Shown here one piece after another: positions 20,698 to 31,710 of a stretch of 64,000 nucleotides of DNA; the stretch's first letter is position 1, and each line of letters starts with the position of its first letter. Under the pieces are notes generated by a model. The model was not told the origin of the DNA, ran no database searches, and saw only the letters and a program-made list of their open reading frames with translations. Origin of the DNA: Aplectana chamaeleonis (Eukaryota; Nematoda; Chromadorea; Rhabditida; Cosmocercidae); contig JAPDOI010000038.1 in assembly GCA_029168955.1 (NCBI GenBank), positions 523,001-587,000 on the forward strand, read 5' to 3'. A program made the translations under genes and the position numbers.

Positions 20698-22237
20698 CTG
20701 CCTTAGGCGGCGTTCACAGTTTTCGCGGCGGGAAGCGGTGGCACATATCAGCGCGACGCGGAAATAGCGTAGCGAGGAAATCAAGGTGTGAACGGCGCGC
20801 GAACGCTAGGCGACTACGCGGAATTGCGTAATTTCCGCAATGTTCCGTACCCAAGCAAAACTAATCAATATTTAATCTTATTCTGTCTATTTCAGTGTAA
20901 TTCACCTCGTTTTTTATATGTAATCTGTATTATTATGGCACATTTTTGTTTTCGCTGCGACAACTTGCTTCTTTAATGACGAAACAATCAAAAAGACATC
21001 GGGAGCAAATGATGCGTAGAATTTTTTTTTAGGTTGATAGTACAGAATAGAGAGGTTTCGGTGAAATGAAACCGAAGTATGCTTGTGTCGTTTGTAAACC
21101 GTAAAAAGTTTATAGCTCATCAACTCTTTGAAAGCATCACCATGAAACTGTCCTTGAATATGCAGACAAAATTGATTGCAGTATCATCTGAGAACAATAC
21201 AATAACCCATAACAATTTCAATCAACCTAGTCTTTGAATAGGCACTAGAAAATTGAAAACGCCCCATCAGTCCCCGATGATGGAAGAAAAGATGATGACA
21301 ATCGCTCCGCGACCATCGCGTCGCGTAAGGCGGCGTCTAGAGTTCATTCGCGGCGCGACGCGACGTTATGATTAGCCTACGTATCGATCAAGCGACGTCG
21401 CGTCGCGTCGTCGCTAGGTGGTTCACAGTGAAGAGGCGCGATACATCGAATTTGATGCAATTCAACGCAAAGCGATGGTCGCGGAGCGATTGTCACCATT
21501 TTTTCTTCCATCATCGGGGACTCAAGGGGCGTTTTTAATTTTCGCAAGTCTTTTCGAAGACTAGGTTGATTGAAATTGTCATGGGTTCTTGTATTGTTCT
21601 CAGATGATACTGCAAACAATTTTGTCTGCATATTTAAGGACAGTGTGATGAGGGTGATGGTTTGAAAGAGTTGACGAGCTATAAAGTTTTTTTACGGTTT
21701 ACAAGCGACACAAGCATAATTCGGTCTCATTTCACCGAAAAATACCTATTCTGTACTATCAACACCAAAAAAATTCTAAACATCATTCGCTCCCGATGTC
21801 TTTTTGATTGTTTCGTCATTAAAGAAGCAAGTTGTCGCAACGAAAACAAAAATGTGCCATAATAATACAGATGAAAGATAAAAAAGGTACATCACACTAA
21901 AATAAACAGAATAAGACCGAATATTGATTAGTTTTGCCTGGGTACGGAAATTGCGAAAATTACGCCATTGCGTGCCGTTCCCACCCTGATTTCCACGCGA
22001 CCCGATTTCCGCGTCGCCCTGACATGCGCCTTCGCTTCGCGCCGCGGAAACTCTGAACGTCGCCTAACGCGACGCGGTCGCGGAGCGATTATAATCTGCG
22101 CGTCAAATTCGATGTATCGCGCCTCTTCACTGTGAACACCTAGCGACGAGGCGACGCGACGTCGCTTGATCGATACGTAGGCTAATCATACCGTCGCGTC
22201 GCGCGGCGAATGAACTCTAGACGCTGCCTTAGGCTTT
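20698..22237. mobile_element. GC-rich nested foldback element
   Basis: The whole block folds. 20698-21321 is the inverse of about 21485-22085, and 21322-21480 is the inverse of 22086-22237. The ends carry CCTTAGGCGGCG / CGCTGCCTTAGG, and the motifs GCGACGCGACG and TCGCGG are frequent near the ends. Position 16008 of the duplicated flank is the matching empty site (CACGAAAGGCCTG joined directly to the CCTGTCTG block). It looks like one palindromic element inserted inside another of the same family. Confidence 0.75.
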
Positions 22238-22520
22238 TAAATCCCTGTCTGTTTTCCATCTGTTTACAACCACATGTTAAACTGAAACTAAACAGATAAG
22301 GATGTAAACCATGCACCAAAGCCAACTTACCTGTCGAAAGGGATGCTTTGGGACAGGACTCACTAGAAAGGACGAATGGCTTGAAGCGGTTTCGTACTAT
22401 GACAACTTATGGGTCTATTGCCTTCGAGTTTGCCTATGATAGCGTGTTCACCAAGAAGACTTGCCTTCCGCCTCTGAAGGGTTTGAGCCTTGCAGACACA
22501 CCCTAAGGCACTGGGAGAGG
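22238..22520. other. Exon-like repeated block, copy 2
   Basis: Direct copy of 16020-16345. On the - strand it keeps the SLLGEHA and KLEGNRPISCHSTK reading and a GACAG|GTAAGT donor, but then a frame change brings a stop. Flanked on the left by the foldback that interrupts the duplication. Confidence 0.35.
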
Positions 22521-23249
22521 AGACCTACAAGAGAAATTGACGCTTCGGAGGAACTAAAGGAGGTATATTGTACTAAAGATGAACGGATGAAGATTGTGAG
22601 GTGAACTATTGGAGTAATCGCCGCGACGCGAACCGGTATAACTTCATTTCAAATGAACTGAACGCAATCAACACCTACAAACCACATATTTGACGCCAGA
22701 CATTCGTCAGGATCATTAACATGTTTACAAAAAGGTACTAACAATGTTGCTGGAATAAAAGGCTTCTCATCTCGCAGTGTGCATCGACTCTTCGGAGGCG
22801 GACCTGAGAGGACGCCTCGAGTCACTTCCCAGAAGATCCACCGGATACCGGAGGAAAATTTTAGTCTCCGAGAAGAGAGGGCTCCTCAAGGCTCGGTGGA
22901 GGGGATCTCTCCACGGTCCACGGTGGAGTGCACCCCACTGCGGACCGTGGCGGTTGGGTCACCCCCTCCCCCTGTGGGAACCCCGGAGGGGATGACGCGA
23001 TTGGGATGTCTCCGAGGTCTCCTAAGTGAACCCGGAAGATTGTGTCATGTTAAAACACGGGTGCTCTTACGAAACAGACGACCCACCTAAGATTACAATG
23101 AAATTAGCAGTTGTTTGGGAATGACCGACCACTCGGTTGGTCACATCAAACAGTTCAATGTGTTTGAAAAAGACTAAATCATTCGACGGCTCTAGTAGGA
23201 TGGACATTCCTCATGAAATTTCTCTAGTGGGTCGTCTAATTCAAAAGAG
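22521..23249. other. GC-rich open stretch of unknown nature
   Basis: 22777-23090 stays open in two overlapping + strand frames of 72 and 103 codons, rich in Pro, Arg and Gly. It contains paired CCACGG/CCGTGG motifs, as does 1640-1860. No domain is recognised; base composition alone may keep it open. Confidence 0.3.
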
Positions 23250-23334
23250 TACCAAAACACGGTAGGTTACCGCCTACACCGGAATTCAAAATACCAAAAC
23301 ACGTTAGTTCACCGCCTACACCGGAACTCAAAAT
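23250..23334. repeat. Two-copy tandem repeat, 42 bp
   Basis: TACCAAAACACGGTAGGTTA at 23250 recurs with changes at 23292; both units continue CCGCCTACACCGGAA and end TCAAAAT. Confidence 0.8.
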
Positions 23335-23756
23335 TCCCTCCAGAATCGAGTGCTGTTCAACTGCAGTGCTAGTATACCTGTAAAAACATGTCAGGCTTCG
23401 GTCATCTACAGAAGAATTCCGTTAATTTACAGCTGATAAGATTAGATCCTCCGGATAGCAGTAGTTGACCTCTGCCAGTGCTGAAGTGAAAACAGCAGCT
23501 AAACACAGCTTACTGCAGCTGTCTTTATTTTCTGTATTCATCTTAGAATGTGAGAGTTTGCTGGCCGCGGGTGGTGTTGATTGTCTCTGAATGATAAAAT
23601 TTGTTTTTTTTTCTCTTTTTTTATTGAAAGCTCCATGGTTTGTGTCGTGAATTCTGAGAATCATAATTGGCAAGCTTATCTGTTCGGCAGTTCACAAGCC
23701 TAGAAGATTGAAAAAAAGGCCACAGCAAAAAAATCTACTCTCAAAACGAGTTCGCC

Positions 23757-23826
23757 TCACGCGGCCGCCGCCTGAGTGCTGCCTGCTGCGCCGCTCGGGG
23801 AGAGGAGGCGGCGCGGCGGCCGCGTG
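23757..23826. repeat. GC-rich hairpin
   Basis: CACGCGGCCGCCGCC and GGCGGCGCGGCGGCCGCGTG are inverted around a 30-bp loop in AT-rich surroundings. Nothing else is supported between 23335 and 24295 apart from a 65-codon frame that starts inside it. Confidence 0.75.
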
Positions 23827-24295
23827 CGATTCTCTTTAGCATCACATGCTTTTTTGCTGATATTTCATATACATTCTCAATTTGGTTCCTCTGATTCATC
23901 GCTAAATTTTCTTACGAGGTCCTGGAAGTTGATCAGAGTAGGCTGGGTTTTGACTTCTTTTTTTCGCATTTGAAATCATTTTTTGATAGAGAAAATTTTT
24001 TAAAAGACTCTATCTGTTTTCGAGTGAGGTGTTAAGATACAAAAGATTATAAATGTTTCTTTTGCAGAAGAAATCACTCACCAAAATCGGCCTTGTGTTA
24101 TGTCAGAGCTACTCCAGGCTGTGTTTAGCGTCATTCTGCGGCTTCGCCGCGTCAGTTGGCCGCAGCTCGATTATACATCAGCAGACACAGCGCACATTAG
24201 ACATAACGCCGAATATGTGAAGTCATCTGCATTCACGTACGCAACACACCGAATACTACACCCAAATCAGAATTAGCTTGCCAATTTCGCCACCA

Positions 24296-24470
24296 CCGTT
24301 GTAGCATTCATTTCCGAGCTACTCGCAGTGGTATTATCACTATCGTAGATGCAAAGCGGTTGTTCTTCAAAAAAAAGCAACTATGAAAATGAAGAAATCA
24401 TTCTCATAACCGCAACACTCCTATGATAGTGATACCCAATCCTGCGAGTAGCGGGTAAATGAAGGATACT
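24296..24470. repeat. Foldback remnant
   Basis: CATTCATTTCCGAGCTACTCG...TATCACTATCGTAG at the left is mirrored by CTATGATAGTGATACCC...CGAGTAGCGGGTAAATGAAG at the right, around an A-rich loop. Confidence 0.7.
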
Positions 24471-24563
24471 TCTTTTTTCACTTTCTAGTCTGTGAAGAGC
24501 TCCAACTGCTGACCCCTGGAGAAGGACGCTGCGTGAATGAAGACTTACCGCTATTCACTTGTT

Positions 24564-24780
24564 TTACACCCTACCCTTTATCAATCGGGTATCACCGACT
24601 TTTTTGCGAGAGCGGGAAGTACATTGGGTGGGCTGTATAACATTATTCAGTGCAGATAATGTCACATATTCGGCGTTGTCACATGAGCGGTGGAAGCTAT
24701 CATAAGCAAACTTGAAGGCAATATACCCATAAGTTGTCATAATATAAAACCGCTTCCTGCCATTCGTGTCATTCATAGAT
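24564..24780 (+). other. Exon-like repeated block, copy 3 (inverted)
   Basis: About 24660-24780 carries the + strand reading AIISKLEGNIPISCHN, matching copies 1 and 2, which are on the other strand. The opposite strand here is also open for 70 codons. Confidence 0.3.
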
Positions 24781-25419
24781 CAATTAAAGTTCTTTAGAAC
24801 TCCAATCACGAGAAACAAGAATGGGAGCCTAAGGCCTAATATCCCAATAGCCAAGTCGCGGGTCAGATCACATTTCTACAAATTATCGTAACGTAAGAAA
24901 CTTCCACCAAATATTGTGCGAAAATGGTGGCGTTCTAAGTATGCCCTTGAACGCTTTCAAGTATTTTCTGCGGAGTGACAGATTTTCTTGAGTGTTTTCT
25001 ACATAGCTTCCCTTTTAACGCGTTCATGCTAAATGCGTTCCCTGGAGCGTTTCTTCTTCTTCGGTTTGAATAACTGTTTTGTATTTTCTATTCTACTCAC
25101 CGAGTATTGAGTAAATTTTTTTATTCATTGTTTTGTTTCCCGCGCCTCCAAAGAAAATGAACAACACACCCATCACACCGTATTTACAACTCGAACATGG
25201 AAAACGTCTGAAAGACCTCGGAGGTCGAGTTTCCCGTTTAAATTTTCAACGTTGCATTTTGTTCGTGCCGAGTACGGACATGATGCCTGTCTCTTCTTTA
25301 TCTTCTTGAGAATTACCTCTCGACTTTCTTTCGGCTTAAACTAGCTAATTCAGCACCGCTCAGCTATCGTATCCTAAGCATATAACTCTTTGAGACACCG
25401 TTTGGTGGCGAGTTACACA
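24781..25419. other. No feature seen
   Basis: AT-rich, with short frames only and no repeat or exon I can support. Confidence 0.5.
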
Positions 25420-25514
25420 AACAGTGTTGTCATGCATTAACCGACTATTCGAACTTTCATTTTTGAAATACACTATAATCCCATAAAACGAGAAAATAAA
25501 TGAAATAAAAGCAG

Positions 25515-27948
25515 CTATGGCTTTTGTTTGATGTGACAATCGACTCCTGGCTGAACAATCGGGCAGATACCTGAAATTTGTTATTCAAGAAAGAGACGAG
25601 AAAAGTGAAGAAATCAGCTATTAATCAGTTATTAGTGTTTGTTCACTTTTTCTCTCACGTTTGCCTTACGCATTCGTAATAAACTTATACTAACTTGTAC
25701 TTATAGCTTGTATACAAAAGATTCTTAAGAATTTAAGTGTTGACAGGGGCGGGTTGCGGTGGAGTTTGGAGGTGAGGGTGTCGTTCATGGGACGTACGCG
25801 TCGTCTAATTCTGCCTTATGCTTCTCGAGCGTCAAAGTGCCACGCAACAGTTGGCTGCTTGGACCTTTTGCATACTATAATTTGAAAGTAACATGCCTGT
25901 TTTCTCACAGATCCAGGGGTAGAATTTCCTTATATCCGCGGAGAAGCTTTGTATATCTGAAAACATAGGACCGTTGGCTCTGGGAACAAACGAGAAAATG
26001 AATGAAAAAAAGCTTTCGAAACCACGACGCTGCCCAGCGTACGCGTGTGCGTGTCTCATAGTGTATCGATCACTAGATAGATGAATAAAAAAGAGATGAG
26101 GGACTGAAAAAATTCAAGAGCATACGAGGTGGCTGAGTAGTATTGGCCCGTTTTTTTTTGCTGCAAAGTTTCTTTTTTTGTCTGGATCATAACGCAAATA
26201 TCGTCGATCACTGGTCGAGAGATCGCCGCGTCGAACTCACGTGGCACGCGCGCAAGCGAGAAGGTAAGAACCCTATCATTACCTCCTCGCTTGCGGGCGT
26301 GCCACGTGTGTTCGACGCCCCGATCTCAGGCAATCGCGGGGGTCGGTGGCCGGTGAAAACGCTCCTTTCCCAATCAAATTGATCGGATCTGGCTGATCGG
26401 CGGAGGTTTCGTCATGACCCATAACTGCCGAAGTTTTCGTGGTAATGTCTCATGAGTGGCGGAGCTTTCGGGGCAACGTGTTACAGTATCTGCACTGTTT
26501 TTCTCCGGTACTCTCTCGTGTAGGGCGCGGGAGTGGCAGTCCACGTGCTTTTCACTTTTGACATTGCTCGGGATATCAACGCTCTGGCGGGCGTCGGTGG
26601 CAGGTTGAATCGCCAATCCTGCCTCTCAACCTGCCACCGACGCCCCCGACGGCAGGAGTGGTAGGTGGCGGTCGGTGGGTGGTGATCAGGCGAAACGTTC
26701 GGTGTAAACAGGTGGGTGTGACGTCACATTGCGTGGTCGGTGGGAGGTAATTAGGCAGAGCTCTCGTTGTGAACGGGTCAACTATGACGTGGCAATGTAG
26801 GGTCGGTGGGAGTTTGACACGCGGAGTTTTCGGCATGAATGGGGGAGTTTTCGGGCTTAGCCCGCCCCTTTTTTCGTTTCGAGCGGCAGCACGCTACCTG
26901 TTCAACTCCCCTCAACCGGCCACCGACCCCCGCGAGTGTGTGAGATCTCTCGACCAGTGATCGATCATATCTGCACACCTTCAGTGTTCATTATGCGCGG
27001 GTTTCTGTCCAATTTCTTGCAGTGTTTCTATCCAGAAGTCGAGAAGCCATGTGCTCACTCTTAAGCTAATTTAGGACCGGGCTCGCATTTCAATTGCGGC
27101 GCTATGCGATGGCATGGCATTGAAGCGTGTCGATCGATGCCGCGTCGGTCATGGATTTGGATTCAAAGCAAGTCATTGCGCCCCTCCGCAATGGAAATAT
27201 AAGCGCGGACTGAAGCCGGGATCACGCTTGCAGCCACGAGCGACACGACGCAGTTTTCAAAATCATTATCGACCAAAATTCGATATGCCTGATAGTCACT
27301 GTTGCTGTCCTTTGTCGAAGTAAAGTCTTGTCGAAGCTTGGGGAAGTAAGAACATGGTCTAAGGCTCGCCAGTGCGCTGAGATGAGCTCTCCCACCTTTC
27401 TGAAGCTGATTGTGAGGACACTTCACAAGATAATCAAGTAATGGAAGTCGATTGATAATGTAGGATTGGGGAAAAAGTGAGAAAACAACGTACGATTTCC
27501 TCAGCGCAAAGAGGCGATCGTCAAAATCTGTGTCATAGCGATTGGAAACGCTGCACTCCACAATTAGACGCAATGAAATAGGCGCCCTTCTCAGCGATGG
27601 AACGAAGCGACTGACTACGAAATGTCTTAAGAAATTCCCAAAGACACCAAATATATTGGGAGCTTGGTGAACTCAGAAATAAATTGGTTTTGGAAACACT
27701 TCTAACGGAGCAACTTAAACAGTACCAGGATTATTAGGAAGACATGCGGAGTTGTCGTTACCGGCTACAACCCCAACAATAGTTGCTTTGCCTTCCTTAT
27801 TCCACTGGAAACAGGGACCGCCGCTATCACCCTGGAACAGAACATTTTCTAAGGGGAGCTTCATCTTTGATCGCACATTCAGAAGTGACATGGCTAACAG
27901 AAACCCTGGCTCTAATAAGATAATCACGATTCCGTTCGTAGCGGATAT
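25515..27948 (-). pseudogene. Trypsin-like serine protease, 3' half (copy B)
   Basis: Partner of copy A on the opposite strand. Exons: 27948-27726 (serine exon, FQGDSGGPC and CFQWNKEGKATIVGV), 25956-25897 (FSADIRKFYPWICEKT) and 25570-25515 (ends VDCHIKQKP then TAG). Two differences suggest damage. The serine exon is 223 nt against 222 in copy A because a C run (GGGG at 27853-27856 on the + strand) is one longer, which shifts CAIKDEAP out of frame with GDSGGP. The donor after the second exon is GC, not GT; GC donors can work. At the codon where copy A has TGA this copy has AGA. The intron holds the 26203-26965 MITE. Upstream exons would lie above 28075 and I could not identify them with confidence. 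Confidence 0.75.
26203..26965. mobile_element. GATCACTGGTCGAGAGATC MITE, 0.76 kb, absent from the other arm
   Basis: Inverted ends CGATCACTGGTCGAGAGATC, almost perfect. The other arm runs through the site (about 2342-2352) without it. Inside are a hairpin at 26222-26325 (CACGTGGCACGC / GCGTGCCACGTG) and repeated CCACCGACGCC/GGCGTCGGTGG and GTCGGTGG blocks. The flanks suggest a short AT target duplication (ATAT/CATAT). No transposase. Confidence 0.8.
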
Positions 27949-28075
27949 CTCAGAGGAAATCCGAGGAGACTGTTCTGTCTGTTTGGAACACAAACAGTAG
28001 CAATGAAACAATGCTTGAGACGCGTTTTCCTTATTTTCACTCCGAGGTTTCTTTGCCAAATGCTACTTTCGAAAG

Positions 28076-28799
28076 CGCCGCATTGGCCAGACACCTACGT
28101 GACAAACGGCATTTTGCTTGTATGCAGCTGAAAACGATTTGTCTTTTTTATAGAGGTGCTTGAGTCGCAACTCTATTTGTCTCAAGGTGGGCGTGTCCTG
28201 AAGCCGTCCAGGTGCTGAAATCAAATCGTATTTTATGTCGGCTTCGCAAATTCGGCGTGAGTTGCTCTCGGTTTACCAATTGTTTTTGACTTTCAGAATT
28301 CGAACAGATTTCCGATCGATTGCGTAGATAATAAATCAGAGAACAGAATTACGGTATGAGATCACGAATAATCGGTCAATTTCAGAACATTAATTTTTGC
28401 GACAAATATCACAAGTCACTGCCAAGAAAACGACAAAGGCACACAGTGTTTGATTCGAGTATGCAGCACTCCGGAAATACAGCACATGAGAATAAGTTCA
28501 AACCTTTTCCGAGTGACCGCTAACAAGGAAAGTGTAATTGGGTGTTTGCCTCGTAGTTTATACTCATCCATATACAAGTAATAGATTTTCTGAATTCATG
28601 TTTCCTGGAGCAGAACAACCCTTCTCAAGGCGTTTCAGAGACTTTGCAAGCCAAATATGGCTATTTTGCAGATCTATTGAACTCCTTAAAACGCCCAGTA
28701 ATCTAGCGTGAATCTGATTGTGTGAGAGTGAACTAATATCAGCGCGCTCAGTGCACAAAGTTACCTTACCCGGCAAAGTTTGGGTAATATCACATTTCC
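28076..28799 (-). other. Possible upstream exons, unresolved
   Basis: On the - strand about 28275-28206 looks like a 68-nt intron (TTG|GTAAAC...ATTTCAG). The sequence after it stays open as RLQDTPTLRQIELRLKHLYK and continues to 28075. The preceding side ends in an open stretch. Splice phase does not settle one reading, and I cannot tie either to the protease. Confidence 0.3.
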
Positions 28800-30224
28800 T
28801 AAACTTTGCTCTTAGTAATGACGTTTTCCACTTTTACCCTTTGTTGGCTCAATGTTCATCAGGTGGTTACGAAAACGCTCGGTAAAAATGTTCTAGATTT
28901 GACATAAACCTTCTCCAAAAAAGTATTTTTGGCTGCTGATCGCGAATTAGGGATTTGTTTGTCGAGTTTCCAAAATTTTCAACTTACAAGAGAAGTGTTT
29001 ATAGCGGTAAACGCATCTGCAAAAACGACGTGTATTGTTAGTATCTCTTAGGCCGACATAGTACCATAAAACTGCGCAGTATCCCGCCCCAAGCTGCAGG
29101 TTCCAACAAGCTTAAAAAGATGTTTTTTCGCTTTTTGTATCTTTCAAAACGCGCACTTGTATTCGGATAACCTGGAAACGGATCTCATAATTGTGATCAG
29201 CGCCCAGAACAACCTTCTGAGCAAAGTTCGGGTGAAGGAACATTATCCAAACTTTGTAAAGGCTGACATAGTTTCGGACTTGCACGAATTTTCGGTTGGG
29301 CATTTAACTATGCCAATTAGAGGGCTCTGAAAGCGTTTCAGAAAAATGTTCCAGATTTGACTCAAAACCCTTCCAGGCAGGTTATTTGGGGCGCTAATCA
29401 CGAATCTGGGATCTATTTTTCGATTTTTCCAAGTTTGATTTTCCTCAGTTTTAGACAATGGCTCAATATGTCTCTAGATAGGTTATTTGAAGTGCTCACC
29501 ACGAATCAGGAGTCCGTTTACCGATTATTGACAGATTGCAGTAGATTATGGTGGGTGTTTGGTAGTTCGGTCAGAATCTCAGATTTGACTAAGTATTTGT
29601 ATACGGGGGTTGTTCGAGGTGGTGAATACGAATTCAACGTCCCTTTGTGGGTTTCAGAATGCTAAGATAGGTTTAGCCCCCTTAAATGACATGACACGTA
29701 TTACATCCTACAGTAAACCTCAGAATATCGACAGACGGACTCCAGATTCGTCTTCACAACCCTAGATTACCCCTGCGTACAAGTTTTGAGCAAAATCCAA
29801 GAAAATTTTCATGAACACCCAAAAAAATGCCTGATACCCCTGCCTTTTCGTGACGCTCGGAAAACGTTTATAAATTCTTAGAACCGGCAGTTCGGGGGAG
29901 ATCTTGCGCAGTTTTACTATTGAGCTTCAAGAAATACAGCATTAGTCGTTCTCGCAGAAGCGTTAGCCACTAAAAACACTTCCCTTGTTAGTTTGTTCAA
30001 GATTCTCCGGCTGAGGAAATCGTTACGGGCAAGGGGCCACTTTTGACTGTTTCCTCAACGCTGCCGTAGATGTGGCTCGAATCTTACCCCTGGTGGCAAT
30101 TCGGAGCACTAAACGCGAACCTGGGCTTTTTTATCAATTTCTGACGGGTTACGATAGATTACAACAACTATGCCGTATTTGAGTTTAAACCTCGGATTCA
30201 ACTCATTTTTTTGCGGAGGGTATT
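28800..30224. repeat. Mosaic of one diverged repeat family
   Basis: Blocks such as CCAGATTTGACTCAAAACC, GCGCTAATCACGAATCTGGG and ACTCCAGATTCGTCTTCACAA recur here in both orientations and again at 30841-30975, inside 50880-51420 and at 54700-55450. Individual units are too diverged to delimit by eye. It is probably the internal sequence of a DNA transposon family. Confidence 0.55.
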
Positions 30225-30800
30225 GGCGGCAGTGGGAAGAGGGTCTCTCTACACACGGAGGGAGGAGCACGGGCGAAATTCATTGCTGACGCGACGCCCG
30301 CGGCGAAACTTTTCATCCTATTACCCCATCACTGAAGCGCGCTTGCCACAAGCTCACGAGATTTCCCGGGGTTTTTCTATGTTTTTTAGTTCATTCTCAC
30401 AAGACTTTTCTTTTATAATTCCTGAGTTGTTCCTCCTCATCATCTTATCCTGGACACTAATTTCAATAGCTCTTTGTATGTTCTCGGAGCTTCGTTGTAC
30501 CGCTTGGAGTATTTATAGAAAATGTAATATGGTATTAAAGATCGAGCACCATTTTAGATGTAGTGATGGGATCGTTGCCGCCGACAACCAGTTTGGCTCT
30601 GGATTATGAAACATAAAGAAATAGTCATGTGAGAATCAATAAGCACATGAAAGGCCATGAAATCTTGCGAGATTGTGGCAAGCGCGCTCCAGTGATGGGG
30701 TAAGCAGATAAAAAAGTTCCGCCGCGCGCGTGGCGTCAGCATGAAATCTCGTTCGTGCTCCTCCCTCCGTGTGTAGAGAGACCCTGTCCCGCGGCAGTGA
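30225..30800. mobile_element. Foldback MITE
   Basis: Arms 30225-30372 and 30656-30800 are inverted: GGCAGTGGGAAGAGGGTCTC with ACACGGAGGGAGGAGCACG, and then GCGCTTGCCACAAGC. It interrupts the repeat mosaic, which resumes with TGAATACAAATTCGATG. Confidence 0.75.
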
Positions 30801-30975
30801 ATACAAATTCGATGTCTGTTTGTGGAATTTCGCAATACTAATTTAGGCTATACCTGAATGTTATGGTACCCACCGTGCCTTGCAGTAATTCTCATAACTT
30901 TGACAAACGGACTCCAGACTAGTTTTCAGCAACCTAGGTTACTCTCATATAGAAGTTCTGAGCCGATTCGGGAGT

Positions 30976-31110
30976 GGCATGCATGAATGCGGCGGCCAGG
31001 GTAGGGAGGCGCAACGTCACGTGCACGCATCGCAACTTGAATTCAAATCGTGGCGCGTGCGTGCGGCGTAGCGCTCCCTGACCATAGCTGCCGCATTCAT
31101 GCATGCCATC
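30976..31110. repeat. Hairpin, GGCATGCATGAATGCGGC ends
   Basis: GGCATGCATGAATGCGGC and GCCGCATTCATGCATGCC lie at the two ends, with GGGAGGCGCAACGTCACGTG and its near inverse inside. Confidence 0.8.
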
Positions 31111-31710
31111 GCGGAAAAGTTTCCGGAAACACCCTAAGAATCCCTAGATTGTGGGTCATAAAGACAGCGTGGATCGCCCAGGAACTTTGTATCTCCTCTT
31201 CACGGTGTCAGTTTGTGTTGACTCAAACTACATTGGCAAAAGGTAGCCGAAAAAAGCCAGTACGACTCTTGCCGACTGCAGGTTCACCATTACCCACAGC
31301 GCGGAGAGAAAGTCAACGATGCTGCCCTCTTCTGGAATTACTGGCTGGAATACCGAGGACCACTCGGGAACGGACACCGCTCTCAGGCACAGCTTTGCAG
31401 CAGAACACACAACCCAGCACCCTCCACGGAATCGGCTCCACCCAATTATGGCGTCACCGACTAGATATCAACCGAGCGCTTAAATGCAGCTATGGCTCCC
31501 TTTTGGTCGCTCTCGGAGCAACGGCTGTGCCTTGAAGAGATATTGATAGAGGCGGAGTATGTTCATATTTAGAGGCACGCTAAAAATAACTGATCGTTTC
31601 TTCTGTTTTTGCATTCACCCGTCTTAGAACGTTGGAAGAGTTTGGCCGATCAAGGACCAACCGTTGGAGATATGCAGGGAAACAAATACATCGCATTCCG
31701 TTAGAAACTC
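31111..31710. other. Open frames without identity
   Basis: A + strand frame runs to 31535 but begins inside the hairpin. Other frames over the same bases are also open for 60-100 codons. No domain is recognised. Confidence 0.3.

Larger units (their letters stand above)
25420..28075. repeat. Right arm of inverted duplication 1
   Basis: Reverse complement of 1-3306. It lacks the 1001-2258 insertion and has its own at 26203-26965. The homology reaches the window edge on the other side, so the true right limit is not defined by the comparison. Confidence 0.9.

Noticed and set aside
22777..23090. Pro/Arg-rich frames as a retroviral-type gag
   Set aside because: No zinc knuckle, no pol, no LTRs; two frames are equally open.
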